Positions 1-10,874 are shown, counted from the stretch's first letter. The stretch is DNA of 64,000 nt from Massilia sp. 9I (GCF_902506415.1 NZ_LR733275.1:1961795-2025794); one strand, 5' to 3'. A program made the numbers and translations. Notes: generated by a model from the letters alone, not told the origin.

Positions 1-981
1 GCAATCCTGGCCGGCATCGGCCTGGCCGCCTCGTTTCTTTACGTGCGCGCCAAAACGCGACAAGCGGAGCAGGAGAACCCGCCGCAGGGCAAGTTTGTCG
101 ACGTGGACGGCGTGCGCCTGCACTACCTGGAGCGCGGCACCGGGCCGACGCTCGTGCTCCTGCACGGCAATGGCGTCTATTCGAAAGATTTCGAAACGAG
201 CGGCCTGTTGCAGCAGGCCGCCGCACATTACCGCGTGATCGCTTTCGACCGCCCCGGTTTCGGCTACAGCGAGCGGCCGCGCAGCACGGTGTGGACGCCC
301 GAGAAGCAGGCGGCGCTGCTGCACCGCGCGCTGGCGCAAATCGGGGTCGAATCGGCGATCGTGCTCGGCCACTCCTGGGGCACGATGGTCGCCCTGGCCA
401 TGGGGCTGCAGCAGCCTGATGTCGTGCGCGGACTGGTGCTGCTGTCGGGTTACTACTATCCGAGCGTGCGCCTCGACGTGGCGCTGTCCACACCCGCCAT
501 TCCGGTCATCGGTGACCTGCTGCGCTACACGGTGTCACCCGTGCTGACGCGGCTGATGTGGCCGGCCCTGGCCAAGCGCACCTTCTCCCCGCTGCCGGTA
601 TCCAAACGCTTTGATGCCTTCCCGCGCTGGATGGCCCTGCGGCCCAAGCAGTTGCGCGCGAGCGCGGCGGAGACGGCGCTGATGATTCCCTCTGCGCTTG
701 CGCTCTCGACACGTTATGCGGAGCTGAAGGTGCCGGCGATCGTCGTCGCCGGAACGCGCGACAAGATCGTCGACTGCGGGCACAACTCGGAACGCCTCAG
801 CGAACGCCTGCCGGACAGCCAGCTGCAGCTGCAAGCGGGCGTCGGCCACATGACGCACTACGCGCATCCGGAAAAAGTGATGGCCGCAATCGGCGAGATC
901 GCGGCGCAGGTCGGGGAACCGGTGCACATGCGCACACCGGAAGCGGAAGCGCTGGCACAGGCCAGCGAAAGCGGGGTCTAA
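1..981 (+). CDS. Alpha/beta hydrolase with N-terminal membrane anchor (5' end cut off)
   Basis: The frame is open from the first base, so the start lies outside the window. The first visible residues (AILAGIGLAASFLYV) form a hydrophobic anchor or signal-anchor, so the catalytic domain is probably membrane-tethered outside the cytoplasm. The alpha/beta-hydrolase fold is clear: HGNG oxyanion loop near base 160, nucleophile elbow GHSWGT with the serine codon at 373-375, an acid-bearing GTRDKIVD segment, and the histidine in GHMTHY near 847. The substrate cannot be told from sequence; lipases, esterases and epoxide or haloalkane hydrolases share this layout. It converges on the minus-strand gene that ends at 992. 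Confidence 0.85.
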   Translation, partial: AILAGIGLAASFLYVRAKTRQAEQENPPQGKFVDVDGVRLHYLERGTGPTLVLLHGNGVYSKDFETSGLLQQAAAHYRVIAFDRPGFGYSERPRSTVWTPEKQAALLHRALAQIGVESAIVLGHSWGTMVALAMGLQQPDVVRGLVLLSGYYYPSVRLDVALSTPAIPVIGDLLRYTVSPVLTRLMWPALAKRTFSPLPVSKRFDAFPRWMALRPKQLRASAAETALMIPSALALSTRYAELKVPAIVVAGTRDKIVDCGHNSERLSERLPDSQLQLQAGVGHMTHYAHPEKVMAAIGEIAAQVGEPVHMRTPEAEALAQASESGV

Positions 982-991
982 GCCGGGCGAA

Positions 992-1315
992 TCAGCCCTT
1001 GATGACGTACTTGATGACGATCCCCGCCGTCAGCGCGGCGAAGATCACGAGCGACAGACCGCCATGCAGCATCGGCGAGCCGATCGACACCTGGGCCGTG
1101 CGCGGATCCATCTCCATGCGCACGGCCTTCCCGAACATCACCGGCCGCAGGAAGCCGCGCACGCCCACCAGCAGCATGCCGATGCCGAAGCACACGTCGG
1201 CGGTGCCGCCCGTTTGCAGGCCGTTCACCAGGGTCGGGCCGCCCAGCAACAGGCCAAAGGCCAGCCACAGGATGCGCGCGCCCGTCGAAATACGCAGTCT
1301 GGTCCAGTCCATCAT
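992..1315 (-). CDS. Small membrane protein of unknown function
   Basis: This 107-residue protein is not recognised as a named family. It has three hydrophobic stretches (about residues 13-33, 38-55 and 83-104), consistent with an inner-membrane protein with a short charged loop (KAVRMEMDPRTAQ) between the second and third. Two ATG codons lie in tandem at the start. It follows nadC with only three bases between, so it is probably co-transcribed as the last gene of ybiT-nadA-nadC. No role in NAD synthesis can be read from it. Confidence 0.7.
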   Translation of the reverse strand: MMDWTRLRISTGARILWLAFGLLLGGPTLVNGLQTGGTADVCFGIGMLLVGVRGFLRPVMFGKAVRMEMDPRTAQVSIGSPMLHGGLSLVIFAALTAGIVIKYVIKG

Positions 1316-1318
1316 GGT

Positions 1319-2185
1319 TCAGCCTACGATGCGAAGCGAGTAATCGGTCGCGCGCACGTCCTTGGTTAGGCTGCCGATCGAGATGCGGTCGACACCCGTC
1401 TCGGCAATCGCACGCACGGTCTGCATGTTGATGCCGCCCGAGGCTTCCAGCAGCGCCCGGCCCGCATTCACGCGCACCGCTTCACGCATCATCTCCAGGT
1501 CGAAGTTATCGAGCAGGACCGATTTCACCCCAGCGCCGAGTGCTTCTTCCAGCTGGGCGATGGTCTCGACTTCGATCTGCACCGGCGCGCCGGAGCCGAG
1601 CGCCTCGGCCGCAGCCAGGGCTTTGCTCACGCCGCCAGCGGCCGCGATGTGGTTTTCCTTGATCAGGATGCCGTCGTACAGCGCCATGCGCTGGTTCTTG
1701 CCGCCGCCGACGCGCACCGCGTATTTCTGCGCCAGGCGCAGGCCCGGCAGGGTCTTGCGGGTGTCGAGGATCGCCGCCTTGGTGCCCTCGATCACATCGA
1801 CGTACTTGCGGGTGGCGCTGGCCACGCCCGACAGCAGCTGCATGAAGTTCAGCGCCGCGCGTTCGGCGGTGAGCAGCGAGCGTGGATTGGCCTCGATGGT
1901 GCACACCACCGAATCGGCGGCCATCAGGTCGCCCTCGGCGTATTGCCAGGTAATCTCGGTGTCCGTATCGATGGCCAGCATGACGCCTTCGAACCAGGGC
2001 GCGCCGCACAGGACCGCCTGTTCGCGCACGATGACGCGGGCCTTCACGCGCGTGTCGTTCGGCACCAGCATGCCGGTCAGGTCACCGGTGCCAACGTCTT
2101 CCAGCAGCGCCGCGAGGATGTTGGCCTCGAAGGCTGATTGCAGCTTCTCGTCGAATTGATCGTGCGGATTGCGTAGCAGCGTCAT
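1319..2185 (-). CDS. nadC: Nicotinate-nucleotide pyrophosphorylase (quinolinate phosphoribosyltransferase)
   Basis: NadC converts quinolinate and PRPP to nicotinate mononucleotide, CO2 and pyrophosphate, the third step of de novo NAD synthesis. The 288-residue protein has normal family length. Family signatures are present: [11 protein letters not shown] near the N-terminus, [15 protein letters not shown], the substrate-binding segment [20 protein letters not shown], and the C-terminal barrel segment EASGGIN with DRISIGSLT. Its ATG overlaps the nadA stop by four bases (ATGA), a translationally coupled arrangement. nadB is not in the window. Confidence 0.97.
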   Translation of the reverse strand: MTLLRNPHDQFDEKLQSAFEANILAALLEDVGTGDLTGMLVPNDTRVKARVIVREQAVLCGAPWFEGVMLAIDTDTEITWQYAEGDLMAADSVVCTIEANPRSLLTAERAALNFMQLLSGVASATRKYVDVIEGTKAAILDTRKTLPGLRLAQKYAVRVGGGKNQRMALYDGILIKENHIAAAGGVSKALAAAEALGSGAPVQIEVETIAQLEEALGAGVKSVLLDNFDLEMMREAVRVNAGRALLEASGGINMQTVRAIAETGVDRISIGSLTKDVRATDYSLRIVG

Positions 2186-3330
2186 GCGGGACCTACTCCA
2201 TTGAACAGTGTCGCGTTCTGCTCGAGCGCGCCGCTCGGCAGGGCTTGCGCCTTCTTGGCGGCGGCGAAATCGAGCATGCGGTCGATCGCGCGCTTGGCCT
2301 GGCGGCCGATTTCCGGATCGACGTGGACTTCATTGGCGCCGTTTTCCAGCACGTCGGCCAGATTCTTGAGGCCGTTCATGGCCATCCACGGGCAGTGGGC
2401 GCAGCTCTTGCAGGTGGCGCTGTTGCCGGCGGTCGGCGCTTCGATGAAGCGCTTGCCCGGCGCGGCGGCGCGCATCTTGTGCAGGATGCCGTTGTCGGTG
2501 GCGACGATGAAGGTATCCGCCGGCAGGTTCACCGCGGCGTTGATCAGCTGGGTGGTCGAGCCGACCACGTCGGCCTGGGCCACGACCGAGCTTGGCGACT
2601 CCGGGTGCACCAGCACTTTCGCATCCGGATATTCGCTCTTCAACAGGTCGAGTTCGACGCCCTTGAATTCGTCGTGCACCAGGCAGGAACCCTGCCACAG
2701 CAGCATGTCGGCGCCGGTCTGTTTCTGGATGTAGGAACCGAGGTGGCGGTCCGGCGCCCACAGGATCTTCTTGCCCTGCTCGTGCAGGTGCTTGACGATG
2801 TCGAGGCCGATCGACGAAGTCACCATCCAGTCGGCGCGCGCCTTCACGGCGGCGCTGGTGTTGGCGTAGACGACCACGGTGCGGTCCGGATGCTGGTCGG
2901 CGAAGGCGGCGAATTCATCGGCCGGACAGCCCAGGTCGAGCGAGCAGGTCGCGTCCAGGTCCGGCATCAGGATGGTCTTTTCCGGGCTCAGGATCTTGGC
3001 CGATTCGCCCATGAAGCGCACGCCGGCTACGACTAAGGTCTGGGCCGGGTGGTCACGGCCGAAACGCGCCATCTCGAGCGAATCCGAAACGCAGCCGCCG
3101 GTTTCCTCGGCCAGGTCCTGCAGCTCGGCGTCCACGTAATAGTGGGCCACCAGCACCGCGTTGCGTTCCTTCAGCAGGCGCTTGATGCGCGCCTTCAGTT
3201 CCACCTTTTCGGCGGCGCTCGGGGTCGCGGGCACGCGCGCCCAGGCCTCGGCCGTCGCCGGGTTGATGGTGCAGGACTCGCCCACCTGGGGGTGGTCGTA
3301 TTCGTAGGTCTTGATCGGTACCGTCATCAT
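2182..3330 (-). CDS. nadA: Quinolinate synthase A
   Basis: NadA condenses iminoaspartate with dihydroxyacetone phosphate to quinolinate, using a [4Fe-4S] cluster. The 382-residue protein shows the three-domain pseudo-repeat family pattern: [19 protein letters not shown] near residue 60, [16 protein letters not shown], and cysteines in [17 protein letters not shown] and [10 protein letters not shown] that supply the cluster ligands. The start is one of two tandem ATGs behind a GGGAGA ribosome-binding site. It lies 21 bases after ybiT and overlaps nadC by four bases, so the three genes probably form one transcript. Confidence 0.97.
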   Translation of the reverse strand: MMTVPIKTYEYDHPQVGESCTINPATAEAWARVPATPSAAEKVELKARIKRLLKERNAVLVAHYYVDAELQDLAEETGGCVSDSLEMARFGRDHPAQTLVVAGVRFMGESAKILSPEKTILMPDLDATCSLDLGCPADEFAAFADQHPDRTVVVYANTSAAVKARADWMVTSSIGLDIVKHLHEQGKKILWAPDRHLGSYIQKQTGADMLLWQGSCLVHDEFKGVELDLLKSEYPDAKVLVHPESPSSVVAQADVVGSTTQLINAAVNLPADTFIVATDNGILHKMRAAAPGKRFIEAPTAGNSATCKSCAHCPWMAMNGLKNLADVLENGANEVHVDPEIGRQAKRAIDRMLDFAAAKKAQALPSGALEQNATLFNGVGPA

Positions 3331-3351
3331 GTGATGTGTCTCCCGGATGGA

Positions 3352-4953
3352 TCAGTCGATGCCTTGGCTCGTCAGGTACTCTTCATAGCTGCCGCGGAAG
3401 TCGACGACTTCGTTCTCGCGCACTTCGAGCACGCGGGTGGCTAGCGAGGACACGAATTCGCGGTCGTGCGACACGAAGATCATGGTGCCGGCGTACTTGT
3501 CGAGCGCGATGTTGAGCGACTCGATCGATTCCATGTCCATGTGGTTGGTCGGTTCGTCGAGCAGCAGCACATTGTGACGGCCCAGCATCAGCTTACCGTA
3601 CATCATGCGGCCCTTCTCGCCGCCGGACAGCACCTTGACCGACTTCTTGACTTCGTCGCCGCCGAACAGCAGGCGGCCGAGGATCGAGCGCACGGCCTGG
3701 TCGTCGTCGCCTTCCTGCGTCCAGCGGCTCATCCAGTCCGTCAGGTTGTCGCCGCTGGCGAATTCCTCGGTCGGATCCTGCGGCATGTAGCCGACGTTGG
3801 CGTTCTCGGCCCACTTCACGCGGCCCTGGTCGGCCGCCAGGCCGGTGATGTCCTGGCCGCCGATGCAGCGCAGCAGCGTGGTTTTACCGGCGCCGTTGGC
3901 GCCGATGATCGCGATGCGTTCGCCCGCCTCGACCATGATCGAGAAGTTCTTGAACAGCTGGCGGTCATAGGCTTTCGACAGGCCCTCGGTTTCCACGGCC
4001 AGGCGGTGCAGCTTCTTCTCGCCTTCGAAACGCACGAAGGGATAGGCGCGCGAGGACGGCTTGAATTCCTCGATCTTGATCTTGTCGATCTGCTTGGCGC
4101 GCGAGGTCGCCTGGCGCGCCTTGGACTTGTTGGCCGAGAAGCGGCGCACGAAGTCCTGCAGTTCGGCGACCTTTTCCTTGGCCTTGGCGTTGTTCGCCAG
4201 CTGCTGGTTGCGCGCCTGGGTCGAGGCCAGCATGTAGTCGTCGTAGTTGCCCGGATAGACCTTCAGGGTGCCGTAGTCCATGTCGGCGACGTGGGTGCAG
4301 ACCTGGTTCAGGAAGTGACGATCGTGCGAGATGATGATCATCGTCGAGTTGCGCTGGTTGAGGATGTCTTCCAGCCAGCGGATCGTGTTGATGTCCAGGT
4401 TGTTGGTCGGTTCGTCGAGCAGCAGGATGTCCGGGTTCGAGAACAGGGCCTGGGCCAGCAGCACGCGCAGCTTCCAGCCTGGCGCCACGGCGCTCATCGG
4501 ACCCTGGTGCAGGTCGCTGGCGATGTCCAGGCCGAGCAGCAGCTCGCCGGCGCGCGCTTCGGCCGAGTAGCCGTCGTACTCGGCGACCTTGCCTTCGAGT
4601 TCGGCGGCCTTCATGTAGTCTTCGTCGGTCGCTTCCGGGTTCGCGTAGATCGCGTCGCGCTCGGAAATGGCGTTCCACAGCTCGGTGTGGCCCATCATGA
4701 CGACGTCCAGCACGCGCACGTCTTCGTAGGCGAACTGGTCCTGGCGGAGTTTACCGAGGCGCTCGCCCGGGTCGAGGCTGACATTGCCGGCCGACGGCTC
4801 CAGGTCGCCGCCGAGGATCTTCATGAAGGTCGACTTGCCGCAACCGTTTGCGCCGATCAGGCCATAACGGTTGCCGTCGCCGAACTTGACGGAGATGTTC
4901 TCGAACAGCGGCTTGGCGCCGAATTGCATTGTAATATTGGCAGTGGATAGCAC
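3352..4953 (-). CDS. ybiT: ABC-F ATPase, YbiT type
   Basis: This is a soluble tandem-ATPase protein of the ABC-F group, which act on ribosomes rather than as transporters. The 533 residues carry two nucleotide-binding domains: Walker [10 protein letters not shown] (about residue 35) and GANGAGKTT, Walker [12 protein letters not shown] and [11 protein letters not shown], and a charged linker between them. The first domain has a degenerate signature ([16 protein letters not shown]) and the second a canonical LSGGEKGRM, exactly the E. coli YbiT pattern as I remember it, and length and ends match YbiT rather than EttA. No membrane segment is present. First gene of the probable ybiT-nadA-nadC operon. 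Confidence 0.95.
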   Translation of the reverse strand: MLSTANITMQFGAKPLFENISVKFGDGNRYGLIGANGCGKSTFMKILGGDLEPSAGNVSLDPGERLGKLRQDQFAYEDVRVLDVVMMGHTELWNAISERDAIYANPEATDEDYMKAAELEGKVAEYDGYSAEARAGELLLGLDIASDLHQGPMSAVAPGWKLRVLLAQALFSNPDILLLDEPTNNLDINTIRWLEDILNQRNSTMIIISHDRHFLNQVCTHVADMDYGTLKVYPGNYDDYMLASTQARNQQLANNAKAKEKVAELQDFVRRFSANKSKARQATSRAKQIDKIKIEEFKPSSRAYPFVRFEGEKKLHRLAVETEGLSKAYDRQLFKNFSIMVEAGERIAIIGANGAGKTTLLRCIGGQDITGLAADQGRVKWAENANVGYMPQDPTEEFASGDNLTDWMSRWTQEGDDDQAVRSILGRLLFGGDEVKKSVKVLSGGEKGRMMYGKLMLGRHNVLLLDEPTNHMDMESIESLNIALDKYAGTMIFVSHDREFVSSLATRVLEVRENEVVDFRGSYEEYLTSQGID

Positions 4954-5053
4954 GAGGAAACCTTTGGAAGCGGAGTTAGCAACGGTGTTGCCGGATAACC
5001 CGCGATTTTACCATCGCAGGATCGTCAAGGCGAAATCGTGGCCAGGAATGCAA

Positions 5054-5075
5054 ACGGCGCACCCGTGTGCGCCGT
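5054..5075 (-). terminator. Hairpin downstream of ldcA
   Basis: A perfect 9-bp stem ACGGCGCAC/GTGCGCCGT with a 4-base loop lies 28 bases after the ldcA stop codon. On the minus strand it is followed by TTTGCATT, a weak T tract, so it is a moderate intrinsic terminator candidate for the queE-to-ldcA gene run. Confidence 0.5.
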
Positions 5076-5103
5076 CAAAGGAGAGCCGCGCTGGCCGCCC
5101 GGC

Positions 5104-6033
5104 TCAGCCGCAGACCGGGCCGCTCCGCAGGGTCGGATAGTCGCTCAGGCTCAGGCTGAAGCCCTCCTCATGCGAGACCAGCTTGCCCTGGGCGCCAAAG
5201 GGAATCGTCACCCGGCGCGGGATGTGGCCGAAGCTCAGGCCTGTGAGAATCGGCACCGGCAAGATGGCGCGCAGGTGGGCCAGCATGGTGTCGAAATCAT
5301 AACCGTTGTCGTTCGGCGCCAGCTTGTAGCCGGAGAAATCGCCGAGTATCACCGCTTGCTGGCGCGCCAGCACGCCGGCCTGGTGCAGCTGCAGCAGCAT
5401 GCGCTCGACCCGGTAGGGATGTTCGGCGATGTCTTCCAGGTACAGGATGCCTCCCTCGATCTGCGGGAAATACGGGGTGCCGAGCAGCGAGCCGATCATC
5501 GCCAGGTTGCCGCCCCAGACGGTGCCCGTAGCCTCGAGAACAGGGTTGCCGGTTGCGCATTCGGTGATGGTGTGGGTCGGTCCGGCCAGGCATTGCCAGA
5601 AATTATCCAGCGTGAACTGGACCGGCTCCTTGCAGCCGAAGTCGCCCGCGATCATCGGGCCGGCATAGCTGAGCGCGCCCGTCCGGGCCAGCAGGCCCAT
5701 GTGGATGGCGGTCATGTCGGAAAAGCCGACGAACAGCTTGCCGCTCGCGGCCATCGCCTCGAAATCGATGTGCGGCAGCAGACGGGTGGCGCCGTAGCCG
5801 CCGCGCAGGGCCATGATGATCTGCACGTCCGGATCGTCCACCGCGGCGCGCAGCTGGGCCAGGCGGCCCTCGTCGGTGCCGCCGAAACGCTCGTGGATGG
5901 CGGCGTGGTCATAGTAATTGTGGACGAGGCAGCCGTGCTGCTCGAGGCGGGCGATGCCGCGGTCGATCGCGCACGGGTCGAGGGCCTGGCCGGCCGGGGC
6001 CACGATGGCGATGCCGATTTGGGGTGTGATCAC
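5104..6033 (-). CDS. ldcA: LD-carboxypeptidase (muramoyltetrapeptide carboxypeptidase, S66)
   Basis: LdcA removes the terminal D-alanine from murein tetrapeptides during cytoplasmic peptidoglycan recycling. The 309-residue protein has normal family length and no signal peptide. Family landmarks are MALRGGYGATRLL, the nucleophile segment FVGFSDMTA (Ser about residue 105), GGILYLEDI with the catalytic glutamate, and GLSFGHIPRR with the catalytic histidine. Its start overlaps the stop of the upstream hydrolase by four bases, so the two are translated together; a functional link between them is not known to me. Confidence 0.93.
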   Translation of the reverse strand: MITPQIGIAIVAPAGQALDPCAIDRGIARLEQHGCLVHNYYDHAAIHERFGGTDEGRLAQLRAAVDDPDVQIIMALRGGYGATRLLPHIDFEAMAASGKLFVGFSDMTAIHMGLLARTGALSYAGPMIAGDFGCKEPVQFTLDNFWQCLAGPTHTITECATGNPVLEATGTVWGGNLAMIGSLLGTPYFPQIEGGILYLEDIAEHPYRVERMLLQLHQAGVLARQQAVILGDFSGYKLAPNDNGYDFDTMLAHLRAILPVPILTGLSFGHIPRRVTIPFGAQGKLVSHEEGFSLSLSDYPTLRSGPVCG

Positions 6034-6956
6034 TGTTTGACAAATAGCCTGGGTGTTGAGTCTGGCAACATCTTACCCCTGGCGTGGGCGTCAATCAAGG
6101 CGAGGAGCCGCTCGGCCAGCTGCGGCGGGAGGTCGTGGCCCATGCCCTCGATGATCTCGAGGCGGGCGCCGGGGATGCGGCTGGCCGTGTCTTCGCCGCA
6201 GGCGACCGGCACCAGCGGGTCGTTGGCGCCGTGGATCACCAGCGCCGGCGCGGTGATGGTGCGCAGCAGCGCGCAGCGGTCGCCAGAGGCCGCAATCGCC
6301 ATCATCTGGCGCGCCACGCCGCTAGGGCAATAGCTGCGGCGCACCGAGCGGGCCACGCGCTTGCGCAGCAGCTTGTCCGTGGTCGGATAGGCCGGGCTGC
6401 CGATGGCGCGCATGATGCTGACGCCATGGTCGATGATGCTGTCGATGTTGGCCGGGTCGGCGGGACGCCGGGCCAGCAGCTTGCTGATTTTCTTTTGCGG
6501 CCCGGGCAGCCCGCGCCGGCAGCTGCTCGACATGATCGAGGTCAGGCTCAGGATGCGCTGCGGATAACGGGCGGCCAGGATCTGGGCGATCATGCCGCCC
6601 ATCGAGACCCCGACCACGTGCGCGCGCGCCACCCCGAGGGCGGACAGGACGCCGATCGCGTCTTCGGCCATGTCTTCCAGGCGGTAGGCGGCGCGCAGGG
6701 GCCAGCCGAGCTTGGACTTGATCCAGGCCAGGCCCAGGTTGGGCACGCCGGCCTGTTCGAATTTGGTGGAGAGTCCGCAGTCGCGGTTGTCGAAGCGGAT
6801 GACGTAGAAGCCGAGTTCGACCAGGCCATCGACGAATTCTTCCGGCCAGGCGGTCAGCTGCATCCCGAGCCCGTGCACCAGCAACAGCGGTGGGGCCTTG
6901 GGGTCGCCTGCGGTATCGAAGGCGATGCGGATTCCGTTGGCGTTCAGCGTGGGCAT
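6030..6956 (-). CDS. Alpha/beta hydrolase
   Basis: A soluble alpha/beta-fold hydrolase of about 308 residues. The oxyanion loop LLVHGLGMQ, the nucleophile elbow GVSMGGM and the terminal histidine in GMGHDLPP are all present, as is the acid-bearing VIHGANDPLVP. I place the start at the ATG at 6956 (MPTLNANGIRI), because the family usually begins with that strand; an in-frame ATG at 6989 would add eleven residues, and neither has a clear ribosome-binding site. The gene overlaps ldcA by four bases. The substrate is unknown; homologues are often labelled as esterases or lactonases on weak evidence. Confidence 0.85.
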   Translation of the reverse strand: MPTLNANGIRIAFDTAGDPKAPPLLLVHGLGMQLTAWPEEFVDGLVELGFYVIRFDNRDCGLSTKFEQAGVPNLGLAWIKSKLGWPLRAAYRLEDMAEDAIGVLSALGVARAHVVGVSMGGMIAQILAARYPQRILSLTSIMSSSCRRGLPGPQKKISKLLARRPADPANIDSIIDHGVSIMRAIGSPAYPTTDKLLRKRVARSVRRSYCPSGVARQMMAIAASGDRCALLRTITAPALVIHGANDPLVPVACGEDTASRIPGARLEIIEGMGHDLPPQLAERLLALIDAHARGKMLPDSTPRLFVKQ

Positions 6957-7067
6957 GGGGCAGCATTCGTTTCGCCGCACCAGCGGCATGCGGCCAGCAT
7001 ACCACTTTCATAACGGAGGGTGCGCTCGTGCCGTCGTACGATTTGTCTTACGGCCGCGCAGCGGTGC

Positions 7068-7980
<913 letters not shown>

Positions 7981-8003
7981 TGCGGTGCGATCTTGTAAAT
8001 CTC

Positions 8004-8639
8004 TTAAGGAATCTGGAGGAGTTTGTGGGTCTGGAGGCTGAGCTTCCACTTGGGGTTCTGGCGGCAGGTCTCGATCGCCAGGCGCGTGTTGTGCGCGGCG
8101 AGCGGCCCGTCCATCGGCTGCACGTAGAAGTTCTCGAAGTCGAGCCCCTCGTAGGCGGCCAGGTCCTGGCCCAGCTGCGGGATGACGACCTTGATCTCAT
8201 TGCCCTTTGCGACCACCAGCTGGGAACCCATCTTCGGGCTGACGCAAATCCAGTCGACGCCTTCCGGCACCGGCAGGGTGCCGTTGGTCTCGATCGCGAT
8301 CGTGAAGCCGCGCGCGTGCATCGCGTCGATCAGCGGGCGGTCCAGTTGCAGCAGCGGCTCACCGCCAGTGAAAACGACATATTTACTGGCGGCGTGGGTG
8401 GCAGGCCACAGGCCGTCGATCTCGGCAGCAAGCAGCTCGGGCTCGCGGAACTTGCCGCCGCGTTCGCCGTCGGTGCCGACGAAATCGGTGTCGCAGAACT
8501 GGCAGATGCTGCTCGCGCGGTCGGCTTCGCGGCCGGTCCACAGGTTGCAGCCGGAAAAGCGGCAGAACACGGCCGGGCGCCCGGCATGGGCGCCTTCGCC
8601 CTGCAGGGTGTAGAAGATCTCTTTGATGCTGTAAGTCAC
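8004..8639 (-). CDS. queE: 7-carboxy-7-deazaguanine synthase
   Basis: QueE is a radical-SAM enzyme that turns 6-carboxytetrahydropterin into 7-carboxy-7-deazaguanine. At 211 residues it has family length. The cluster-binding loop reads C-X14-C-X2-C (GCNLWTG...ICQFCDTDF, residues about 30-50), the expanded variant known from Burkholderia QueE rather than the classical CX3CX2C. FTGGEPLLQ supplies the SAM-contacting GGEP and ETNGT the usual following strand. It heads a gene run with queD, tadA, a hydrolase and ldcA, preceded by a perfect TATAAT. Confidence 0.95.
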   Translation of the reverse strand: MTYSIKEIFYTLQGEGAHAGRPAVFCRFSGCNLWTGREADRASSICQFCDTDFVGTDGERGGKFREPELLAAEIDGLWPATHAASKYVVFTGGEPLLQLDRPLIDAMHARGFTIAIETNGTLPVPEGVDWICVSPKMGSQLVVAKGNEIKVVIPQLGQDLAAYEGLDFENFYVQPMDGPLAAHNTRLAIETCRQNPKWKLSLQTHKLLQIP

Positions 8640-8662
8640 GGTAAGCCTCTCGTCAACCTTCC

Positions 8663-8668
8663 ATTATA
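8663..8668 (-). promoter_or_regulatory. Candidate -10 element for the queE gene run
   Basis: On the minus strand a perfect TATAAT lies 24 bases upstream of the queE ATG. No good -35 hexamer is seen at the usual 16-18 base spacing; a GGGGCT/AGCCCC hairpin occupies 8690-8705, overlapping where it would be. Confidence 0.45.
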
Positions 8669-8794
8669 ACGCGCTGTCCTGACGCCGTGGGGCTGGGCAG
8701 CCCCGGTTCCATGCATTGAGGATGAGCAACATTCCCTGTCGGAAACCGATGTACCTTCATACGGAATCTTCCGAATGCCCGTCAGAAGGATGTC

Positions 8795-9739
8795 ATGAAC
8801 AACCACTCTGCATTCCTAATACGTTTATCAGCATTTGCCGCGCTGGCGATCAGCCTGCCGGCTTCCGCCGCGCTGCCCTTCCCCCTGCCCTTGCACGGCG
8901 AAGCGCCCGAGATCGTCGCGGCCGCCATGCTGAGCCTGGCCGCCGTGGCCGTCGCCCTGCTGCAGCAGCGCCGCGCCCAGGCGGCGCAGGAGCGCGGCAA
9001 TGCCCTCGAACGGCAGCTGCACTCCGAACGCGGCGCCCATGCCGAGGCCGAGAACGCGCTGTCCGGCAGCCACGAAGTACTGTGCCGGCTGGTGCGCCAG
9101 CAGGAAAGCGTGCGACAAACCGAACGTGCCCGCATCGCCCGCGACCTGCACGACGAGCTCGGCCACCGGCTCTTGTCGCTGCGGGTGGAACTCGCCTTGC
9201 AGCAGGCCGCCGTGCGCGGCACCTCCCCCGCTGTGTACGACAAGCTGACCCACGCGATCGCCAAGCTCGACGCCGCGATCCGCTCGGTGCGCGCGCTCGT
9301 GGGCGGCCTGCGCCCGATCGCCCCCGGCCAGAGCCTGCGCCAGGCAGCCGAACGCCACCTGGCCGACTTCGCCCGCCTGCACGGACTCGACTACCGTTTC
9401 GATGCGGGCTGCATGATGGACGACAGCGCCGACCGGGAGCGCGATGCGGTGCTGTTACGGGTGCTGCAGGAATCGCTGTCGAACGTGGCGCGCCACGCCC
9501 GCGCCACCATGGTCTGCGTCACCCTGGCCGAGGCAGCCGGCGAGGTGGTGCTGAAGATCGAGGACGATGGCATCGGCACCCAGCCGGCCAGCCGGCCGGA
9601 CGTCCGCAGCTGCGGCATCGACGGCATGCGCGAGCGCACCGAGGCCTACGGCGGCAGCCTCACGCTGGCGCCGGGCCGCCGCGGCGGGACTGTCGTCTGC
9701 GCAAGCCTGCCCCTGTTCCGAACGACAACGTATGCGTAG
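8795..9739 (+). CDS. Sensor histidine kinase, NarX/LiaS (HisKA_3) type
   Basis: A 314-residue membrane kinase. Two hydrophobic segments (about residues 8-28 and 38-56) enclose only a short periplasmic loop, so the sensor is of the intramembrane kind. A coiled coil (60-110) leads to the HisKA_3 phosphoacceptor motif ERARIARDLHDELGH with His near residue 119, then a HATPase_c domain with N box LQESLSNVARHA and G1 box EDDGIG. Start ATG follows AGAAGGA. No NarL-type response regulator is adjacent; the next gene downstream is a diguanylate cyclase, so its partner must be elsewhere. Confidence 0.9.
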   Translation: MNNHSAFLIRLSAFAALAISLPASAALPFPLPLHGEAPEIVAAAMLSLAAVAVALLQQRRAQAAQERGNALERQLHSERGAHAEAENALSGSHEVLCRLVRQQESVRQTERARIARDLHDELGHRLLSLRVELALQQAAVRGTSPAVYDKLTHAIAKLDAAIRSVRALVGGLRPIAPGQSLRQAAERHLADFARLHGLDYRFDAGCMMDDSADRERDAVLLRVLQESLSNVARHARATMVCVTLAEAAGEVVLKIEDDGIGTQPASRPDVRSCGIDGMRERTEAYGGSLTLAPGRRGGTVVCASLPLFRTTTYA

Positions 9740-9881
9740 GCGCCGCCACCTGGGGTCCATACGGGGACACGACAAGCCCTGATCGAATCTTGCTGCAAAT
9801 CAATAAGGTTGCACCCTCGTGGTAGCAAAATTGTTTCCTGTCGGCAGTCAATCGACGACCGGAAACCCGCAGAGGACGACC

Positions 9882-10874
9882 ATGATCAGTTCAGCAAGTT
9901 CCAGCACCAGCATCCCGGCCCCGACCGCACTCGTCCAGGACGGCGCCTTCGTCGGCCAGCTGGTGGCGTCCCTGTCGATTCCCGTCTTCGTGCTCGACAC
10001 GGACGGGCGGGTGATGATCTGGAACCGCGCCTGCGAACAGCTGACCGGCGTGCCCGCCCACGAGGTACTGGGCACAGGCGAGCATTGGCGCAGCTTCTAC
10101 GACCACCGCCGCCCCACCCTCGCCGACCTGGTCCTGCAGAACCGCAGCGATGACGTGCGCCGCGTCCTGCCCCGCTGCACCATCGAAGGATCTCCCAACA
10201 GCCTGTGCATCGAAAGCTGGTTCGACATGCCGCGCGCCGGCCGGCGGCGCTACCTGGCCGCCGACGCCAGTCCGATCTTCGGGGCCGACGGCGAACTGGC
10301 GGCGGTGGTCGAGACCCTGCGCGACCTGACCGATGAAAAGATGGCGCAAGTGGCGCTGGAACAGCTCGCCACCCGCGACGGGCTGACGGGCCTGGCCAAC
10401 CGGCGCTGCTTCGACGACACCCTGCACGCGGAATGGGCGCGCGCCCTGCGCCAGCAGCAGCCGCTGTCGCTCTTGATGGTCGACGTCGACAACTTCAAGG
10501 CCTATAACGACGCCAACGGCCACCTGGGCGGCGACGAATGCCTCAAGCGCATCGCGCGCGCCGTCTCCAGCGAAATGCGGGCCAATGACCTGGTGGCGCG
10601 CTATGGTGGTGAGGAATTTGCCGTGATCCTGCCCAACCAGTCGCTCAAGGGCGCCGCCATCGTCGCCGAACGCATCCGCTGCCGGGTCGAGCAGCTGCAG
10701 CTGCCATCGACTGCGCCGACGCGGCACGTAACCGTGTCGATCGGGGCCGCCACCGCAGTCGCCGGCCCCGACAACAATGCCAGCCAGCTCGTGGCCACGG
10801 CCGACGCCGCCTTGTACCGGGCCAAGCACCTGGGGCGTAACCGGATCAGCCTGCCCCTGAGCGAAGCGGCGTAA
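9882..10874 (+). CDS. Diguanylate cyclase with PAS sensor domain
   Basis: Makes cyclic di-GMP from two GTP. The 330-residue protein has an N-terminal PAS domain (about 25-145: IPVFVLDTDGRVMIWNRACE, ending in LRDLTDEK) and a C-terminal GGDEF domain with an intact active site GGEEF (about 222-226). An RxxD product-inhibition site (RAND) stands five residues before it, so feedback inhibition is likely. There is no signal peptide or membrane segment, so it is cytoplasmic. I take the ATG at 9882 behind AGAGGA; an upstream GTG at 9819 in the same frame lacks a ribosome-binding site. Confidence 0.93.
   Translation: MISSASSSTSIPAPTALVQDGAFVGQLVASLSIPVFVLDTDGRVMIWNRACEQLTGVPAHEVLGTGEHWRSFYDHRRPTLADLVLQNRSDDVRRVLPRCTIEGSPNSLCIESWFDMPRAGRRRYLAADASPIFGADGELAAVVETLRDLTDEKMAQVALEQLATRDGLTGLANRRCFDDTLHAEWARALRQQQPLSLLMVDVDNFKAYNDANGHLGGDECLKRIARAVSSEMRANDLVARYGGEEFAVILPNQSLKGAAIVAERIRCRVEQLQLPSTAPTRHVTVSIGAATAVAGPDNNASQLVATADAALYRAKHLGRNRISLPLSEAA

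Noticed and set aside
8716..9825. 369-codon frame overlapping the sensor kinase in another frame
   Set aside because: It is Arg/Pro/Ala-rich out-of-frame translation of the kinase gene, which has clear HisKA_3 and HATPase motifs.
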